Origin: Scatosoma sp045533485
GTDB taxonomy: Bacteria; Bacillota; Clostridia; Christensenellales; Borkfalkiaceae
NCBI GenBank assembly: GCA_045533485.1
Contig: JAZSHX010000009.1
Location: 1 to 64,000 of the forward strand
Reading direction: 5' to 3'
Length of the DNA stretch: 64,000 nucleotides
Both the position numbers and the translations under genes were made by a program. Shown piece after piece: positions 9,291 to 17,971 of this stretch (positions are counted from its first letter, which is position 1; each line of letters opens with the position of its first letter). Under the pieces are notes generated by a model. That model was not told the DNA's origin, did no database searches, and was given only the letters and a program-made list of their open reading frames with translations.

Positions 9291-10502
9291 ATGACCGTTA
9301 CGGAAAAATTCTTACGCTACGTAAAAGTAGACACGCAATCTTCCCCCACTTCGGGTACGCACCCGTCCACAAGCAAACAATTCGACCTTGCAAACATGCT
9401 GGTGGAAGAGTTGCACGCCCTTGGCGTGGATAACGCATACGTGGATAAACACTGCTACGTGTACGCCTATATCCCTGCCAACGTGGAAAACGCGCCTGCG
9501 CTTGGGTTTATCGCGCATTTAGACACCGAACCCGTTTGTTCGGGCACGAACGTAAAACCGCATTTATTCACCTATACGGGCGGCGATATTACGCTGGCAA
9601 ACGGCAAGCAAATTTGCGTGAGCGAATTTCCCTTTTTGAACGATTACGTAGGCAAAGACCTAATCGTGACCGACGGCAACACCTTGCTTGGCGCGGACGA
9701 TAAAGCTGGGATAGCCGCGATTATGGCGGCGGTAGCGCATTTGCAAGCGCATCCCGAAATTAAGCACGGAAAAATCGGCATTGCGTTCACGCCCGACGAA
9801 GAAATCGGGGAAGGCGCGTCGCTGTTTGACGTGCAGGGCTTTGGCTGTGATTTTGCCTATACCTTGGACGGCGGCAACGCCGGCGATTTGGGCTGGGAAA
9901 CCTTTAACGCGGCGGAAGCGGTAGTTCGCTTCGTCGGCAAAAATATCCACCCCGGCTCGGCAAAAAACAAAATGGTCAACTGCTCTTTGATTGCAGGCGA
10001 CTTTTTAGCCGCGCTTCCTGCCGATGAAATTCCTGCAAAAACGGCGGACAGACAAGGATTTTATCACGTGGAATACGTAAAAACGCAAGTGGAAAGCGGT
10101 GAAATTGCCTTGATTATCCGCGACCACGATATGCAAACCTTTACCGCGCGCAAAGCGAACGTAGAGCGCATTTGCAAAGCTTTGCAGGAAAAGTACGGAC
10201 AGGACGCCGTAAGCGTGCGTATCCGCGACCAGTACTTTAATTGCCGTGAAGTGATCAAAGAGCATTTCCACTTGATTGAAAACGCGCGCATAGCGTATCA
10301 GCAGGCAGGCGTGAAAACGCACGAAACGCCCGTACGCGGCGGCACGGACGGTTGCACGCTGTCCTTTATGGGCTTGCCTTGCCCCAACCTGTTCACAGGC
10401 GGTCACAATGCGCATTCCGTACGCGAATTTGCCGTTGTGGAAGATATGGAAAAAGCCGTGCAGGTGGTGCTCAATTTGATTGCTTTGTACGCCCACGCTT
10501 GA
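9291..10502 (+). CDS. pepT: Peptidase T (tripeptide aminopeptidase, M20 family)
   Basis: A cytoplasmic di-zinc exopeptidase removing N-terminal residues from tripeptides. It shows the first metal motif GFIAHLDTEP (His76, Asp78), the bridging Asp in LLGADDKAG, the catalytic pair in FTPDEEIGEG, and the C-terminal RGGTDG and GGHNAHSVREF segments typical of PepT. The 403-aa length is normal for the family. The ATG has an AAAGGAAC site. It is followed at once by a strong terminator, so it is monocistronic. Confidence 0.93.
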   Translation: MTVTEKFLRYVKVDTQSSPTSGTHPSTSKQFDLANMLVEELHALGVDNAYVDKHCYVYAYIPANVENAPALGFIAHLDTEPVCSGTNVKPHLFTYTGGDITLANGKQICVSEFPFLNDYVGKDLIVTDGNTLLGADDKAGIAAIMAAVAHLQAHPEIKHGKIGIAFTPDEEIGEGASLFDVQGFGCDFAYTLDGGNAGDLGWETFNAAEAVVRFVGKNIHPGSAKNKMVNCSLIAGDFLAALPADEIPAKTADRQGFYHVEYVKTQVESGEIALIIRDHDMQTFTARKANVERICKALQEKYGQDAVSVRIRDQYFNCREVIKEHFHLIENARIAYQQAGVKTHETPVRGGTDGCTLSFMGLPCPNLFTGGHNAHSVREFAVVEDMEKAVQVVLNLIALYAHA

Positions 10503-10523
10503 TAAAATTGAATAATACCGTTT

Positions 10524-10555
10524 GCCCTTCCTTTGCCAAGGAAGGGCTTTTATTT
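10524..10555 (+). terminator. Intrinsic terminator of pepT
   Basis: The perfect 10-bp stem GCCCTTCCTT/AAGGAAGGGC at 10524-10547 has a four-base loop and is followed by a T-rich tract. Confidence 0.88.
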
Positions 10556-10694
10556 TCTTTCCACAACATTGCGACAGCAACCCATAACCGATAACTTGCC
10601 TTGGGCAATCATAACTCATAACTGATAACCGAAAAAAGGCATACGGCGCGAAAATTTCGTCTATAATATAAAGAACGGTAAGGGGGAAATTGCG

Positions 10695-11753
10695 ATGAAA
10701 AAAATTATGTTTACGGGCGGTGGGAGCGCAGGACACGTGCTGCCAAACGTGGCGCTTATGGAAGAGATTTTGTCTAAAAAAAGCGCGGAAGTGGCGTATA
10801 TCGGCACGGATGGCATTGAAAAACGGCTGATTGAGCCGTGGAGCGTGCCCTATTTTCAAATCGCCTGCCCCAAATTTATTCGCGGGGGCGGTTTTTCGGC
10901 GTTCAAGCGCAACTTAAAAATTCCGTCCGCCTTGTTGCAATCTATCAAGCAAGCGAAAAACGCTTTAAGGGAATACCAGCCCAACGCCGTGTTTTCCAAG
11001 GGCGGTTACGTGGGCTTACCCGTCGTTATCGCGGCAAAACAGCTAAAAATCCCCTGCTTTGCGCACGAAAGCGATTTATCCTTAGGGCTTGCCAACCGTT
11101 TGTCCGCGCCATTTTGTAAGCGTGTGTACACGTCCTTTCCCGAAACGGCAAAGCGCCTGCGTAAAGGCGAACACAGCGGCGCGCCTATCCGCCAAAGCGT
11201 GTTTTCTTCCAGCAAGGCGGAAGCGCGCAGACGGTTAGGTATTCCCTTTTGCGCCACGGTATTGCTGATCTTTGGCGGCGGCAGCGGCAGTCAAGCCATC
11301 AACAAAGCGATTTTTGAGCACCTTTCTACGCTTACGCAGGCATATTACGTTTTACACGCGGTAGGCAAAGGCAACGCCGTGAAAACGGATATGAAAAATT
11401 ATCAACAATTTGAATTCGTCACGGACATGGGTAGCTTGTACGCCGCGGCGGACGTGATTATTTCCCGTGCAGGCGCAGGCACGGTGTTTGAAATTTTGGC
11501 ACTCAAAAAACCGTCGCTTTTGATACCGTTGGATAAGCAAACGCGCGGCGACCAAGTGCAAAACGCGGAATACTTCCGCGCAAAGGGCTTATGCCGTGTT
11601 TTGCGTGAAGATAACCTGCAAGCACTGCCCAAGGAAATTGAAAAAACCGTGCTGGATAAGGAGCTGCAATCGGCTTTGGAAAACGCAAATTTCCCTTGCG
11701 GTAACTCTACCATTTTAACGGCGTTGCTTGCCACGGACGCAAACGAAAAATGA
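10695..11753 (+). CDS. murG: UDP-GlcNAc:undecaprenyl-pyrophosphoryl-MurNAc-pentapeptide transferase
   Basis: Adds GlcNAc to lipid I to make lipid II at the inner face of the membrane. The N-terminal GGGSAGHVLPNVA (residues 8-20) is the MurG acceptor-binding G-loop, followed by VGLPVVIAA and the HESDLSLGLANR segment. The C-terminal half has GGGSGSQAIN and the donor-binding SRAGAGTVFEILAL. The ATG follows an AAGGGGG site. It overlaps yunB by four bases, so the two are translationally coupled and placed outside the usual mur cluster. Confidence 0.93.
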   Translation: MKKIMFTGGGSAGHVLPNVALMEEILSKKSAEVAYIGTDGIEKRLIEPWSVPYFQIACPKFIRGGGFSAFKRNLKIPSALLQSIKQAKNALREYQPNAVFSKGGYVGLPVVIAAKQLKIPCFAHESDLSLGLANRLSAPFCKRVYTSFPETAKRLRKGEHSGAPIRQSVFSSSKAEARRRLGIPFCATVLLIFGGGSGSQAINKAIFEHLSTLTQAYYVLHAVGKGNAVKTDMKNYQQFEFVTDMGSLYAAADVIISRAGAGTVFEILALKKPSLLIPLDKQTRGDQVQNAEYFRAKGLCRVLREDNLQALPKEIEKTVLDKELQSALENANFPCGNSTILTALLATDANEK

Positions 11754-12478
11754 GCAAGTTCCACGAATACGACTTGCCAGTATATCGACAACCGAAGCAA
11801 GAAAGAGCACCGCGTAAACGCAAGAAAATTTTTCAAAAAAAGCGAAAAAAACTCCTGCTTTTACTGCTCATTATTTTACTTTTTTGCGTGTTGCTTTTTA
11901 TCTATTTTCAACGCAACGTCACGCGCGTACTTATTTCTATAAGCGAAGCGACGATGCGCGCCAGCACGACGATTGCCGTCAACGACGCGGTGTATTATAC
12001 GTTGAGCGACGGTATGCGATATGAAGATTTGGTGAGCATTGAGCGCAACCAAAACGGCGATATCACGGCGCTTGCCGCAAACGCTTTGAAGATCAATAAA
12101 ATTGCGCGCGACACCGCTTCTATATCGCAAGCCAACCTAAAAAATTTAAGCTTGAACGGTATCCCTATTCCCTTGGGCGCGCTTACGGGCATCGAAGCGT
12201 TTGCAGGGCTTGGCCCAAGCATACATTTCCGCATTATCCCCGTCAGCAGTGTTTCGTGCGGTTTTTCGTCTACCTTTGAAAGCGTAGGCATCAACCAAAC
12301 CAAGCACTCTATTTATCTGCGCGTAATTGCCGATATCAGCATCGTTATGCCGTCGCGGACGGAAAATTTTGCCGTCACCACCGACGTTTTGGTAGGCGAA
12401 TCCATCATCGTCGGCGAAATCCCCGACGCGTATTTACAATCGGACGTGTTCGGCAACAGAGCCAACTTATCCCCTTGA
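11750..12478 (+). CDS. yunB: Sporulation protein YunB
   Basis: A 242-aa protein with a basic N-terminus, one membrane helix at about residues 34-52 and a large extracytoplasmic domain. The sequence ATMRASTTIAVNDAVYYTL and the later INQTKHSIYLRV and FAVTTDVLVGESIIVGEIPDAYL segments are typical of YunB, a sigma-E-controlled protein needed for full spore formation in Bacillus. It starts in the ATGA overlap with murG. Function beyond the sporulation link is not known in detail. Confidence 0.88.
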   Translation: MSKFHEYDLPVYRQPKQERAPRKRKKIFQKKRKKLLLLLLIILLFCVLLFIYFQRNVTRVLISISEATMRASTTIAVNDAVYYTLSDGMRYEDLVSIERNQNGDITALAANALKINKIARDTASISQANLKNLSLNGIPIPLGALTGIEAFAGLGPSIHFRIIPVSSVSCGFSSTFESVGINQTKHSIYLRVIADISIVMPSRTENFAVTTDVLVGESIIVGEIPDAYLQSDVFGNRANLSP

Positions 12479-12540
12479 ATTTTTTTTGATTTTTTTTCGC
12501 AAAGGCGCAAAATTTAGTAGACGAAAAGCGTTGTTTGGAG

Positions 12541-12574
12541 TATAATAGTGCGTATTGAAAAGGAGAACGCACTT
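12541..12574 (+). promoter_or_regulatory. Minus-10 box and ribosome binding site of the SulP gene
   Basis: TATAAT at 12541-12546 has only a weak -35 (TAGACG at 12518-12523). AAAGGAG at 12558-12564 decides the start: the ATG at 12575 is chosen over the GTG at 12548. Confidence 0.55.
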
Positions 12575-13849
12575 ATGACGACGTTTCAACCAAAATTATT
12601 TTCTTCGCTCAAAGGATACACGGGCAAGCAAGCAATTGCCGACGTTATCGCCGGCGTTATCGTAGCCATTATCGCCCTGCCCTTGTCTATCGCGCTGGCT
12701 ATCGCATCGGGCGCTACGCCTGAAATGGGGCTGTATACGGCGATTATCGCAGGGTTTGTCGTGGCGGCGCTTGGGGGAAGCAAGGTGAACATTTCCGGCC
12801 CGACAGCGGCGTTTGCTACCATTGTAGCAGGTATCATCGCCAAGAGCGGCTTTGAAGGGTTATTGCTTGCCACTTTAATGGCTGGGCTTATCTTGATTGT
12901 ATTTGGGGTATGCCGTTTGGGTTCGCTTATCAAATACATACCGCATACCATTACGGTCGGGTTTACGGCAGGGATTGCCGTCACGCTGTTTATCGGGCAA
13001 TGGAAGGATTTTTTGGGCTTGACCTACCCTGCAGGCACAACCGCCATTGAAACGATGGATAAGGCGTTGCTTGTATTTAAGCATTTGGGCACAATCAACT
13101 GGTGGGCGGTATTGATAGGCGTCGTCGGGTTGGCTATTTTGATTGCTTGGCCGAAGGTTTCCAAAAAAATCCCCGGTTCTTTGATTGCCGTGCTTGTCGG
13201 CGCGTTGCTGGTTGGTCTTATCGGTTTGTCCGTCAACACGATCGGTTCGTTATACGACGTTTCTTCGGCGCTGCCAAAATTTACGCTCCCGAAAATTACG
13301 GGGGAAAAGGTGTTGACGCTGTTACCCGACGCGTTCACGATTGCGCTTTTGGCTGGCATTGAAAGCTTGCTTTCGTGCGTGGTTTCCGATCAAATGATTG
13401 ACGATAAGCATAATTCCAACACGGAATTGATTGCTTTGGGGCTGGGTAACGTCTGCGTGAGCTTTTTCGGCGGTATTCCTGCAACGGGCGCGATTGCAAG
13501 AACGGCGGCAAACGTAAGAAACGGCGGCCGTTCCCCGATATCGGGTATGGTGCACGCCGTTGTATTGTTGCTGGTTTTGGTGCTGTTGATGCCGTTAGCC
13601 GCGTGGATACCTATGCCGATTATCGCCGCAATTTTGTTTATCGTTGCGTATAATATGTCGGAGTGGCGCAAGGCGGTGAAAATTGTTAAAACTTCGCCTT
13701 GGTGGGATAGCTTGGTGCTGGGCTTGACCTTTGCTCTGACCGTTATCTTCGACCTTGTAAAAGCCATTGCCGTGGGCATGGTCGTACATTTCGCCATTGT
13801 CGGTATTCGTAAATATTTACAAAACAAAAAGCAAAAACAAAACGAATAA
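12575..13849 (+). CDS. SulP/SLC26-family anion permease without a STAS domain
   Basis: A 424-residue membrane protein made of the SulP transport core only: GYTGKQAIADVIAGVIVAII at the N-terminus, GLYTAIIAGF, the NISGPTAAFATIV half-helix motif that lines the substrate site, and FGGIPATGAIARTAANVRNG. The cytoplasmic C-terminal STAS domain of typical sulfate permeases is absent; the protein stops after the last helix with a short basic tail. Substrate (sulfate, bicarbonate or another anion) cannot be told from sequence. Monocistronic, with its own terminator. Confidence 0.88.
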   Translation: MTTFQPKLFSSLKGYTGKQAIADVIAGVIVAIIALPLSIALAIASGATPEMGLYTAIIAGFVVAALGGSKVNISGPTAAFATIVAGIIAKSGFEGLLLATLMAGLILIVFGVCRLGSLIKYIPHTITVGFTAGIAVTLFIGQWKDFLGLTYPAGTTAIETMDKALLVFKHLGTINWWAVLIGVVGLAILIAWPKVSKKIPGSLIAVLVGALLVGLIGLSVNTIGSLYDVSSALPKFTLPKITGEKVLTLLPDAFTIALLAGIESLLSCVVSDQMIDDKHNSNTELIALGLGNVCVSFFGGIPATGAIARTAANVRNGGRSPISGMVHAVVLLLVLVLLMPLAAWIPMPIIAAILFIVAYNMSEWRKAVKIVKTSPWWDSLVLGLTFALTVIFDLVKAIAVGMVVHFAIVGIRKYLQNKKQKQNE

Positions 13850-13874
13850 GTACGCTTCATTTCGTATAAAGTAT

Positions 13875-13907
13875 GCGCTCCGCAACAATTTGCGGAGCGC
13901 GTTTTTA
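13875..13907 (+). terminator. Intrinsic terminator of the SulP gene
   Basis: The stem GCGCTCCGCA/TGCGGAGCGC at 13875-13900 is followed by GTTTTTATTA on the plus strand. It lies between convergent genes. Confidence 0.85.
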
Positions 13908-14285
13908 TTAGTTCTTCTTTGTTTTGGATTTGAAAAACAGCGACATTAAATAGGAAAAAATGACCGCCGCGGAAATACCTGCGCTTGCCGATGCCGCCGC
14001 GCCCGTAAACGCGCCAAACCAGCCCTTTTCCGCACCGCGCATTGCGCCGTTTGCAAGCAAATATCCAAAGCCGCTGATAGGCACGGTTGCGCCTGCGCCT
14101 GCAAAATCGACGACATATTGATACAGCCCTAATCCCTGCAATACCACGCCGCACAGCATAAACATAACCAAAATTTTACCTGCCGTAAGGTCGGTAAAAT
14201 TGATGACGATTTGCGCCAAAAGACAAATAAATCCGCCCACTGCAAACGCCTTGACAAACCCGAATAAGATTTCTAAAATTTCCAT
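13908..14285 (-). CDS. spoVAE: Stage V sporulation protein AE
   Basis: A small integral membrane protein of about 125 residues with several hydrophobic helices and the family segment GAGATVPISGFGYLLANGA. SpoVA proteins form the channel that moves Ca-dipicolinate into the forespore and out again at germination. The ATG at 14285 overlaps the spoVAD stop in an ATGA, with AAAGGAG upstream; a longer reading frame starting further upstream would lie inside spoVAD and is rejected. Confidence 0.92.
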   Translation of the reverse strand: MEILEILFGFVKAFAVGGFICLLAQIVINFTDLTAGKILVMFMLCGVVLQGLGLYQYVVDFAGAGATVPISGFGYLLANGAMRGAEKGWFGAFTGAAASASAGISAAVIFSYLMSLFFKSKTKKN

Positions 14286-15289
14286 CAGTTTTCTTCTCCT
14301 TTGACCGTTTCCAACGCAACCGCGTGCGATATACAAGGTATACTTTCCCCTTGTCCGCTGGACACCGTAGACAAAAGCGCCCCCGTCGTGGCAAGCAGTA
14401 TGCGGTTAAGCTTTCTTCGTTTTAACTGGTCGAATAAATACGAACCAAACACTACGGCACTGCAACCTGCGCCACTGCCACCTTGAAATTCGTCTTCCAG
14501 CACGTTATACACGATTTCTCCGCAATCAACGTGATTGTTTTGTATATCGACACCCTTTTCCCACGTCAAGTCCTTCAAAATTCGGCTGCCCAGCGCACCC
14601 AAATCCCCCGTTACAATCAAATCGTAATCGCTGGCTTTCCTGCCCGTATTCCGCAAATGGTTGAGTATCGTATCCGCCGCCGCAGGCGCCATCGCCGCGC
14701 CCATATTGTTCACGTCGGTGATGCCAAAATCCACCACTTTGCCAAACGTTGCGGAAGTGATCGCAACCCTGCCCCCTTCGTTCGACACAAAAACGCCGCC
14801 TGCGCCCGTCACCGTCCACTGCGATTGCGGCGGACGCGTATTGCCCAGCTCTAAGGGAAAACGGTATTGTCGTTCCGCAGAAGAGAAGTGACTGCCCGTT
14901 GCCGCCACGATATTTCTATAATACCCTGCGTCGATAAAGGTTGCGGCAAGCGCCAAGCTTTCGGCAAGCGTCGAACACGCGCTGTACACGCCCAAAAAGG
15001 GAAAATCAAAATCACGCGCGGCAAAAGAAGCGGAAATAATTTGGTTGAGCAAGTCCCCTGCAATCAACATATCCACGTCGGCTTCCTGTTTTTTCGCATT
15101 TTCTATGGCGCGCGATATGGCGTAAGAGAGCATCTTACACTCCGCCTTTTCATAACTGCTTTCGTCGAAGCGATCGTCTACCAACGTCTTATCCACGTAC
15201 GCGCCGACAATCCCTGCGCACTCTTTCGGTCCTGCAATCGTGCCCGTTGCCAAAATTTTCGGTTGATTTTTGAAGAATATCGTTTGCAT
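14285..15289 (-). CDS. spoVAD: Stage V sporulation protein AD
   Basis: The soluble dipicolinate-binding SpoVA subunit with a thiolase-like fold. Visible landmarks are the opening IFFKNQPKILATGTIAGPKE, the FLGVYSACSTLAESLALAA segment at the thiolase active-site position, the NTRPPQSQWTVTGAGG stretch, and the NHVDCGEIVYNVLEDEFQGGSG region. Its 334 residues match the usual length. The ATG has AAGGAG seven bases upstream. It is the middle gene of spoVAC-AD-AE. Confidence 0.95.
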   Translation of the reverse strand: MQTIFFKNQPKILATGTIAGPKECAGIVGAYVDKTLVDDRFDESSYEKAECKMLSYAISRAIENAKKQEADVDMLIAGDLLNQIISASFAARDFDFPFLGVYSACSTLAESLALAATFIDAGYYRNIVAATGSHFSSAERQYRFPLELGNTRPPQSQWTVTGAGGVFVSNEGGRVAITSATFGKVVDFGITDVNNMGAAMAPAAADTILNHLRNTGRKASDYDLIVTGDLGALGSRILKDLTWEKGVDIQNNHVDCGEIVYNVLEDEFQGGSGAGCSAVVFGSYLFDQLKRRKLNRILLATTGALLSTVSSGQGESIPCISHAVALETVKGEEN

Positions 15290-15298
15290 ATCCGCTCC

Positions 15299-15751
15299 TT
15301 ATAACAACAAATAGATAAAACCCACAATCGTGCCAGCCAACACGCCGAACACGATAATCGGGCCTGCCACTACAAACATTTTCGCCGCCATACCAAACAC
15401 CATACCTTCCGTTTTAAACTCAATAGCAGGCGACGCTACGCTGTTGGCAAAGCCCGTGATCGGCACGATAGACCCTGCGCCTGCGTGATGCCCGATTCTA
15501 TCGTACACGCCAAGCCCCGTCAAAAGCGTACCTAAAAAGATAAGCACGATGCTTGTCGCGCCTGCAAGCTCATCGCCCGAAAGCAAAAATACGCCTTCCA
15601 ACATATAGCGGATAAACTGCCCGATACAGCAAATCAGCCCACCCACCATAAAAGCGCGAAAACAGTTCTTAAAATGCTGCGTAGGCGGATCAAACGAGTG
15701 CACGTACGCAATGTAGTTTTTATTATAATTTTGTCTATTTTTACCCGTCAT
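15299..15751 (-). CDS. spoVAC: Stage V sporulation protein AC
   Basis: The membrane subunit of the SpoVA channel, in Bacillus the mechanosensitive part. It is 150 residues long with about four helices and the conserved GAGSIVPITGFANSVASPAIEFK segment, related to the equivalent stretch of SpoVAE. It is the first gene of the cluster. Its ATG is preceded by AGGGGACAGGTACGAG, a copy of the dispersed motif of this window, whose AGGGG probably serves as the ribosome binding site. Confidence 0.94.
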   Translation of the reverse strand: MTGKNRQNYNKNYIAYVHSFDPPTQHFKNCFRAFMVGGLICCIGQFIRYMLEGVFLLSGDELAGATSIVLIFLGTLLTGLGVYDRIGHHAGAGSIVPITGFANSVASPAIEFKTEGMVFGMAAKMFVVAGPIIVFGVLAGTIVGFIYLLL

Positions 15752-15774
15752 CTCGTACCTGTCCCCTTGTTTTA
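15752..15774. repeat. Dispersed TACCTGYCCC motif copy
   Basis: CTCGTACCTGTCCCCTTG at 15752-15769 directly abuts the spoVAC start codon. It is one of seven copies described in the findings. Confidence 0.6.
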
Positions 15775-15920
15775 CTCATTTTTTGCGTGTTGGGCGCAGG
15801 GAAACAGTTTTCTTTTTCTTCTCTTGTTCTCCCTTCGCCGTCAAAAATTTTTATGCGCATAATTTGTCCGCTCCTTATTTCTGTTACTACTAATTTGACG
15901 AAAAAACAAAGAAATTATGC

Positions 15921-15955
15921 AAAAAAAGCCGCCTTGACCGAAAAGCCAAGGCGGC
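15921..15955 (-). terminator. Intrinsic terminator of gpsA
   Basis: The stem GCCGCCTTG/CAAGGCGGC at 15928-15955 is followed by seven T on the minus strand. Confidence 0.85.
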
Positions 15956-15972
15956 GTATATTTTTAATGGTA

Positions 15973-16956
15973 TCAAGAATAAAATTCGGCTTTCGTATCA
16001 CGGGAGAACAGTTTTGCCAACATTTTTTCTGCCCGCTCGCGATAGCAAGCGTCGTCTTCCCCATAGCAAAGCTCATACACGGCGTTGGTAATAGGCAATT
16101 CCACACCGTATTTTTCCCCAAGCTTTTTCATTGCCGCCGCCGTAGGCACGCCTTCGGCAAGCTTGGAAAATTTCTTGCCCTGCACCAGCATTTCCCCGTA
16201 CTTTCTGTTATGAGAAAATTCACTAAATAGCGTCGCTTCGTAATCGCCCAAATGCGCCAAGCCGTACGCGGAAAGCTTATTACCGCCCATCGCTTCGATG
16301 AGCTTTGCCACTTCCCAAGCGCCGCGCGACATTAAGGAGCCCTTTAACGACGCGTAACCGCAGCCGTCCAACGCGCCTGCGACAATCCCCATTACGTTTT
16401 TCGCCGCCGCGCCGATTTCCGTACCGATCAAATCACTGCCATAATAAAAACGGATAAGCTCACTTTTGAACGCGTCCGCCAGCGTATGTTTGAGCGTTTC
16501 GTTCGCCGAATCGATCACCATACAGTTGGGGATACCCTGTGTAAATGCTTGAATATGCCCAGGCCCTACCCAGACCGCCACTTTATCGGGCGAAACGCCG
16601 CTTTGCACAAGCACTTCCGACAACCGACAGCCCGTATCTACTTCAATCCCTTTCATACAAAGTACAAAGTTTTTCTTAGATACGTCGAACTGCAAAATGC
16701 GTTTGATAAAACCGCGCAAGCCCTGCGAAGAAATGGAAATAATCGCCACGTCCGCATGCTCTACCGCTTCTTGCAAATCACAAGTCAACCGGATACGCGT
16801 ATCCAACGTAACGTATTCGTTTTTCCCAGTATCCCTTAACACTTGATAGGAATAATCGTCTTCCGGTCCCCACGAATATACGTCGTGTCCGTGATTGCAT
16901 AAATACCAAGCGATAAACGAGCCCCAACGCCCACAACCAAGCACTGAAATTTTCAT
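15973..16956 (-). CDS. gpsA: Glycerol-3-phosphate dehydrogenase, NAD(P)+
   Basis: Makes sn-glycerol 3-phosphate from dihydroxyacetone phosphate for phospholipid synthesis. The Rossmann motif is VLGCGRWGSFIAWYL at the N-terminus. The active-site segment GAAAKNVMGIVAGALDGCGY contains the catalytic Lys, and the C-terminal part has LGDYEATLFSEFSHNRKYGE and VPTAAAMKKLGEKYGVELPI. The first Met of a longer form (16965) lies on the AAAGGG site itself, so ATG 16956, nine bases downstream of that site, is preferred. Confidence 0.92.
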   Translation of the reverse strand: MKISVLGCGRWGSFIAWYLCNHGHDVYSWGPEDDYSYQVLRDTGKNEYVTLDTRIRLTCDLQEAVEHADVAIISISSQGLRGFIKRILQFDVSKKNFVLCMKGIEVDTGCRLSEVLVQSGVSPDKVAVWVGPGHIQAFTQGIPNCMVIDSANETLKHTLADAFKSELIRFYYGSDLIGTEIGAAAKNVMGIVAGALDGCGYASLKGSLMSRGAWEVAKLIEAMGGNKLSAYGLAHLGDYEATLFSEFSHNRKYGEMLVQGKKFSKLAEGVPTAAAMKKLGEKYGVELPITNAVYELCYGEDDACYRERAEKMLAKLFSRDTKAEFYS

Positions 16957-16999
16957 ATTTTTCATCCCTTTTATCTTTTTTTAACCGCCCACAGCGTGT

Positions 17000-17593
17000 T
17001 TACAGCGTGTTTCTTTCCACAAATGCGCGCGCAAGCGTCACTTCGTCCGTGTACTCAATTTCCGAACCGATAGGAATACCGTGCGCAAGGCGCGTAACGG
17101 TCACGTCCAACGGCTTGACAAGCTTCGCGATATACATCGCCGTAGCGTCGCCCGACACGTCGGGGTTGGTCGCCACAATCACTTCTTTCACGTCGTTTTC
17201 CTGTATGCGCGCAAGCAATTCCCTGATACGGATATCGTTTGGCCCTACCCCCGAAAGCGGATCGATAACGCCGTGTAACACGTGGTATACCCCCTTAAAT
17301 TCGCGCAGTTTTTCAATCGCCGCCACGTCCTTAGGCTCTTTGACAACGCAAATCACGCTCTTGTCGCGGTTACGGCAAATGCCGCACGTTTCTTCTTCCG
17401 TGAAATTGCCGCACACCTTACAATAGCGCACCTTACGCTTGACGCCTAAAATGGCTTCGGCAAACGCGCGCGCTTCCGCTTCGTTCATATCGATAATTTT
17501 ATAGGCGTACCGTTGCGCCGTTTTTTTACCTACCCCGGGCAGCTTGGAAAATTCGTTGACAAGCCGACCGATGGGCTCAATATAAATATCCAT
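17000..17593 (-). CDS. recR: Recombination mediator RecR
   Basis: Works with RecO and RecF to load RecA on gapped DNA. The order is an N-terminal helix-hairpin-helix (LPGVGKKTAQRYA), a four-Cys zinc finger (CKVCGNFTEEETCGICRNRDKS, near residue 57-78), a Toprim domain with CVVKEPKDVAAIE and IVATNPDVSGDATAMYI, and the Walker-B-like end VTRLAHGIPIGSEIEYTDEVTLARA. Its 197 residues are typical. It is the last gene of dnaX-ybaB-recR. Confidence 0.95.
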   Translation of the reverse strand: MDIYIEPIGRLVNEFSKLPGVGKKTAQRYAYKIIDMNEAEARAFAEAILGVKRKVRYCKVCGNFTEEETCGICRNRDKSVICVVKEPKDVAAIEKLREFKGVYHVLHGVIDPLSGVGPNDIRIRELLARIQENDVKEVIVATNPDVSGDATAMYIAKLVKPLDVTVTRLAHGIPIGSEIEYTDEVTLARAFVERNTL

Positions 17594-17622
17594 CGTCTAT
17601 CCTTTTTCGCAATTTTACGATA

Positions 17623-17949
17623 TTACAGCATACTGCCAAGCGAGCCCATATCTCCGTATTTGCCCATCTTTTCTTCGTATACTTTGTCTGCCTTGGAATA
17701 GCCGTCGTTGATCGCCGCCATAATCAAGTCTTCCAACATCTCTACGTCGGTAGGATCCACGATGCTTTCGTCCAGTTCAATACCGTTGATGATTTTCTTT
17801 GCGTTCATATACACGACAACCGCTTCGTTTGCCGCCGTGCCTACCACTTCCCAGTCGTCCAAAAGCTCCGCCGTTTTCTGCATTTCTTCTTGCATTTTTT
17901 GCGCTTGGCGCATCAAGCTTTGCATATTGTTGTTGTTAAATCCTGCCAT
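17623..17949 (-). CDS. ybaB: YbaB/EbfC-family nucleoid-associated protein
   Basis: A small dimeric DNA-binding protein (108 aa) whose gene almost always lies between dnaX and recR, as here. It shows the N-terminal helix NMQSLMRQAQKMQEEMQK, the strand WEVVGTAANEAVVVYMN and the C-terminal LEDLIMAAINDGYSKADK helix. The ATG has an AAGGAG site. The start is 23 bases after the dnaX stop. Confidence 0.93.
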   Translation of the reverse strand: MAGFNNNNMQSLMRQAQKMQEEMQKTAELLDDWEVVGTAANEAVVVYMNAKKIINGIELDESIVDPTDVEMLEDLIMAAINDGYSKADKVYEEKMGKYGDMGSLGSML

Positions 17950-17971
17950 TTTATTTTCTCCTTAATCACTT

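Noticed and set aside
10582..10631. Short direct repeats of the form CATAACYGATAAC before murG
   Set aside because: Only two diverged copies in A+T-rich intergenic sequence; nothing indicates an operator or CRISPR-like array.
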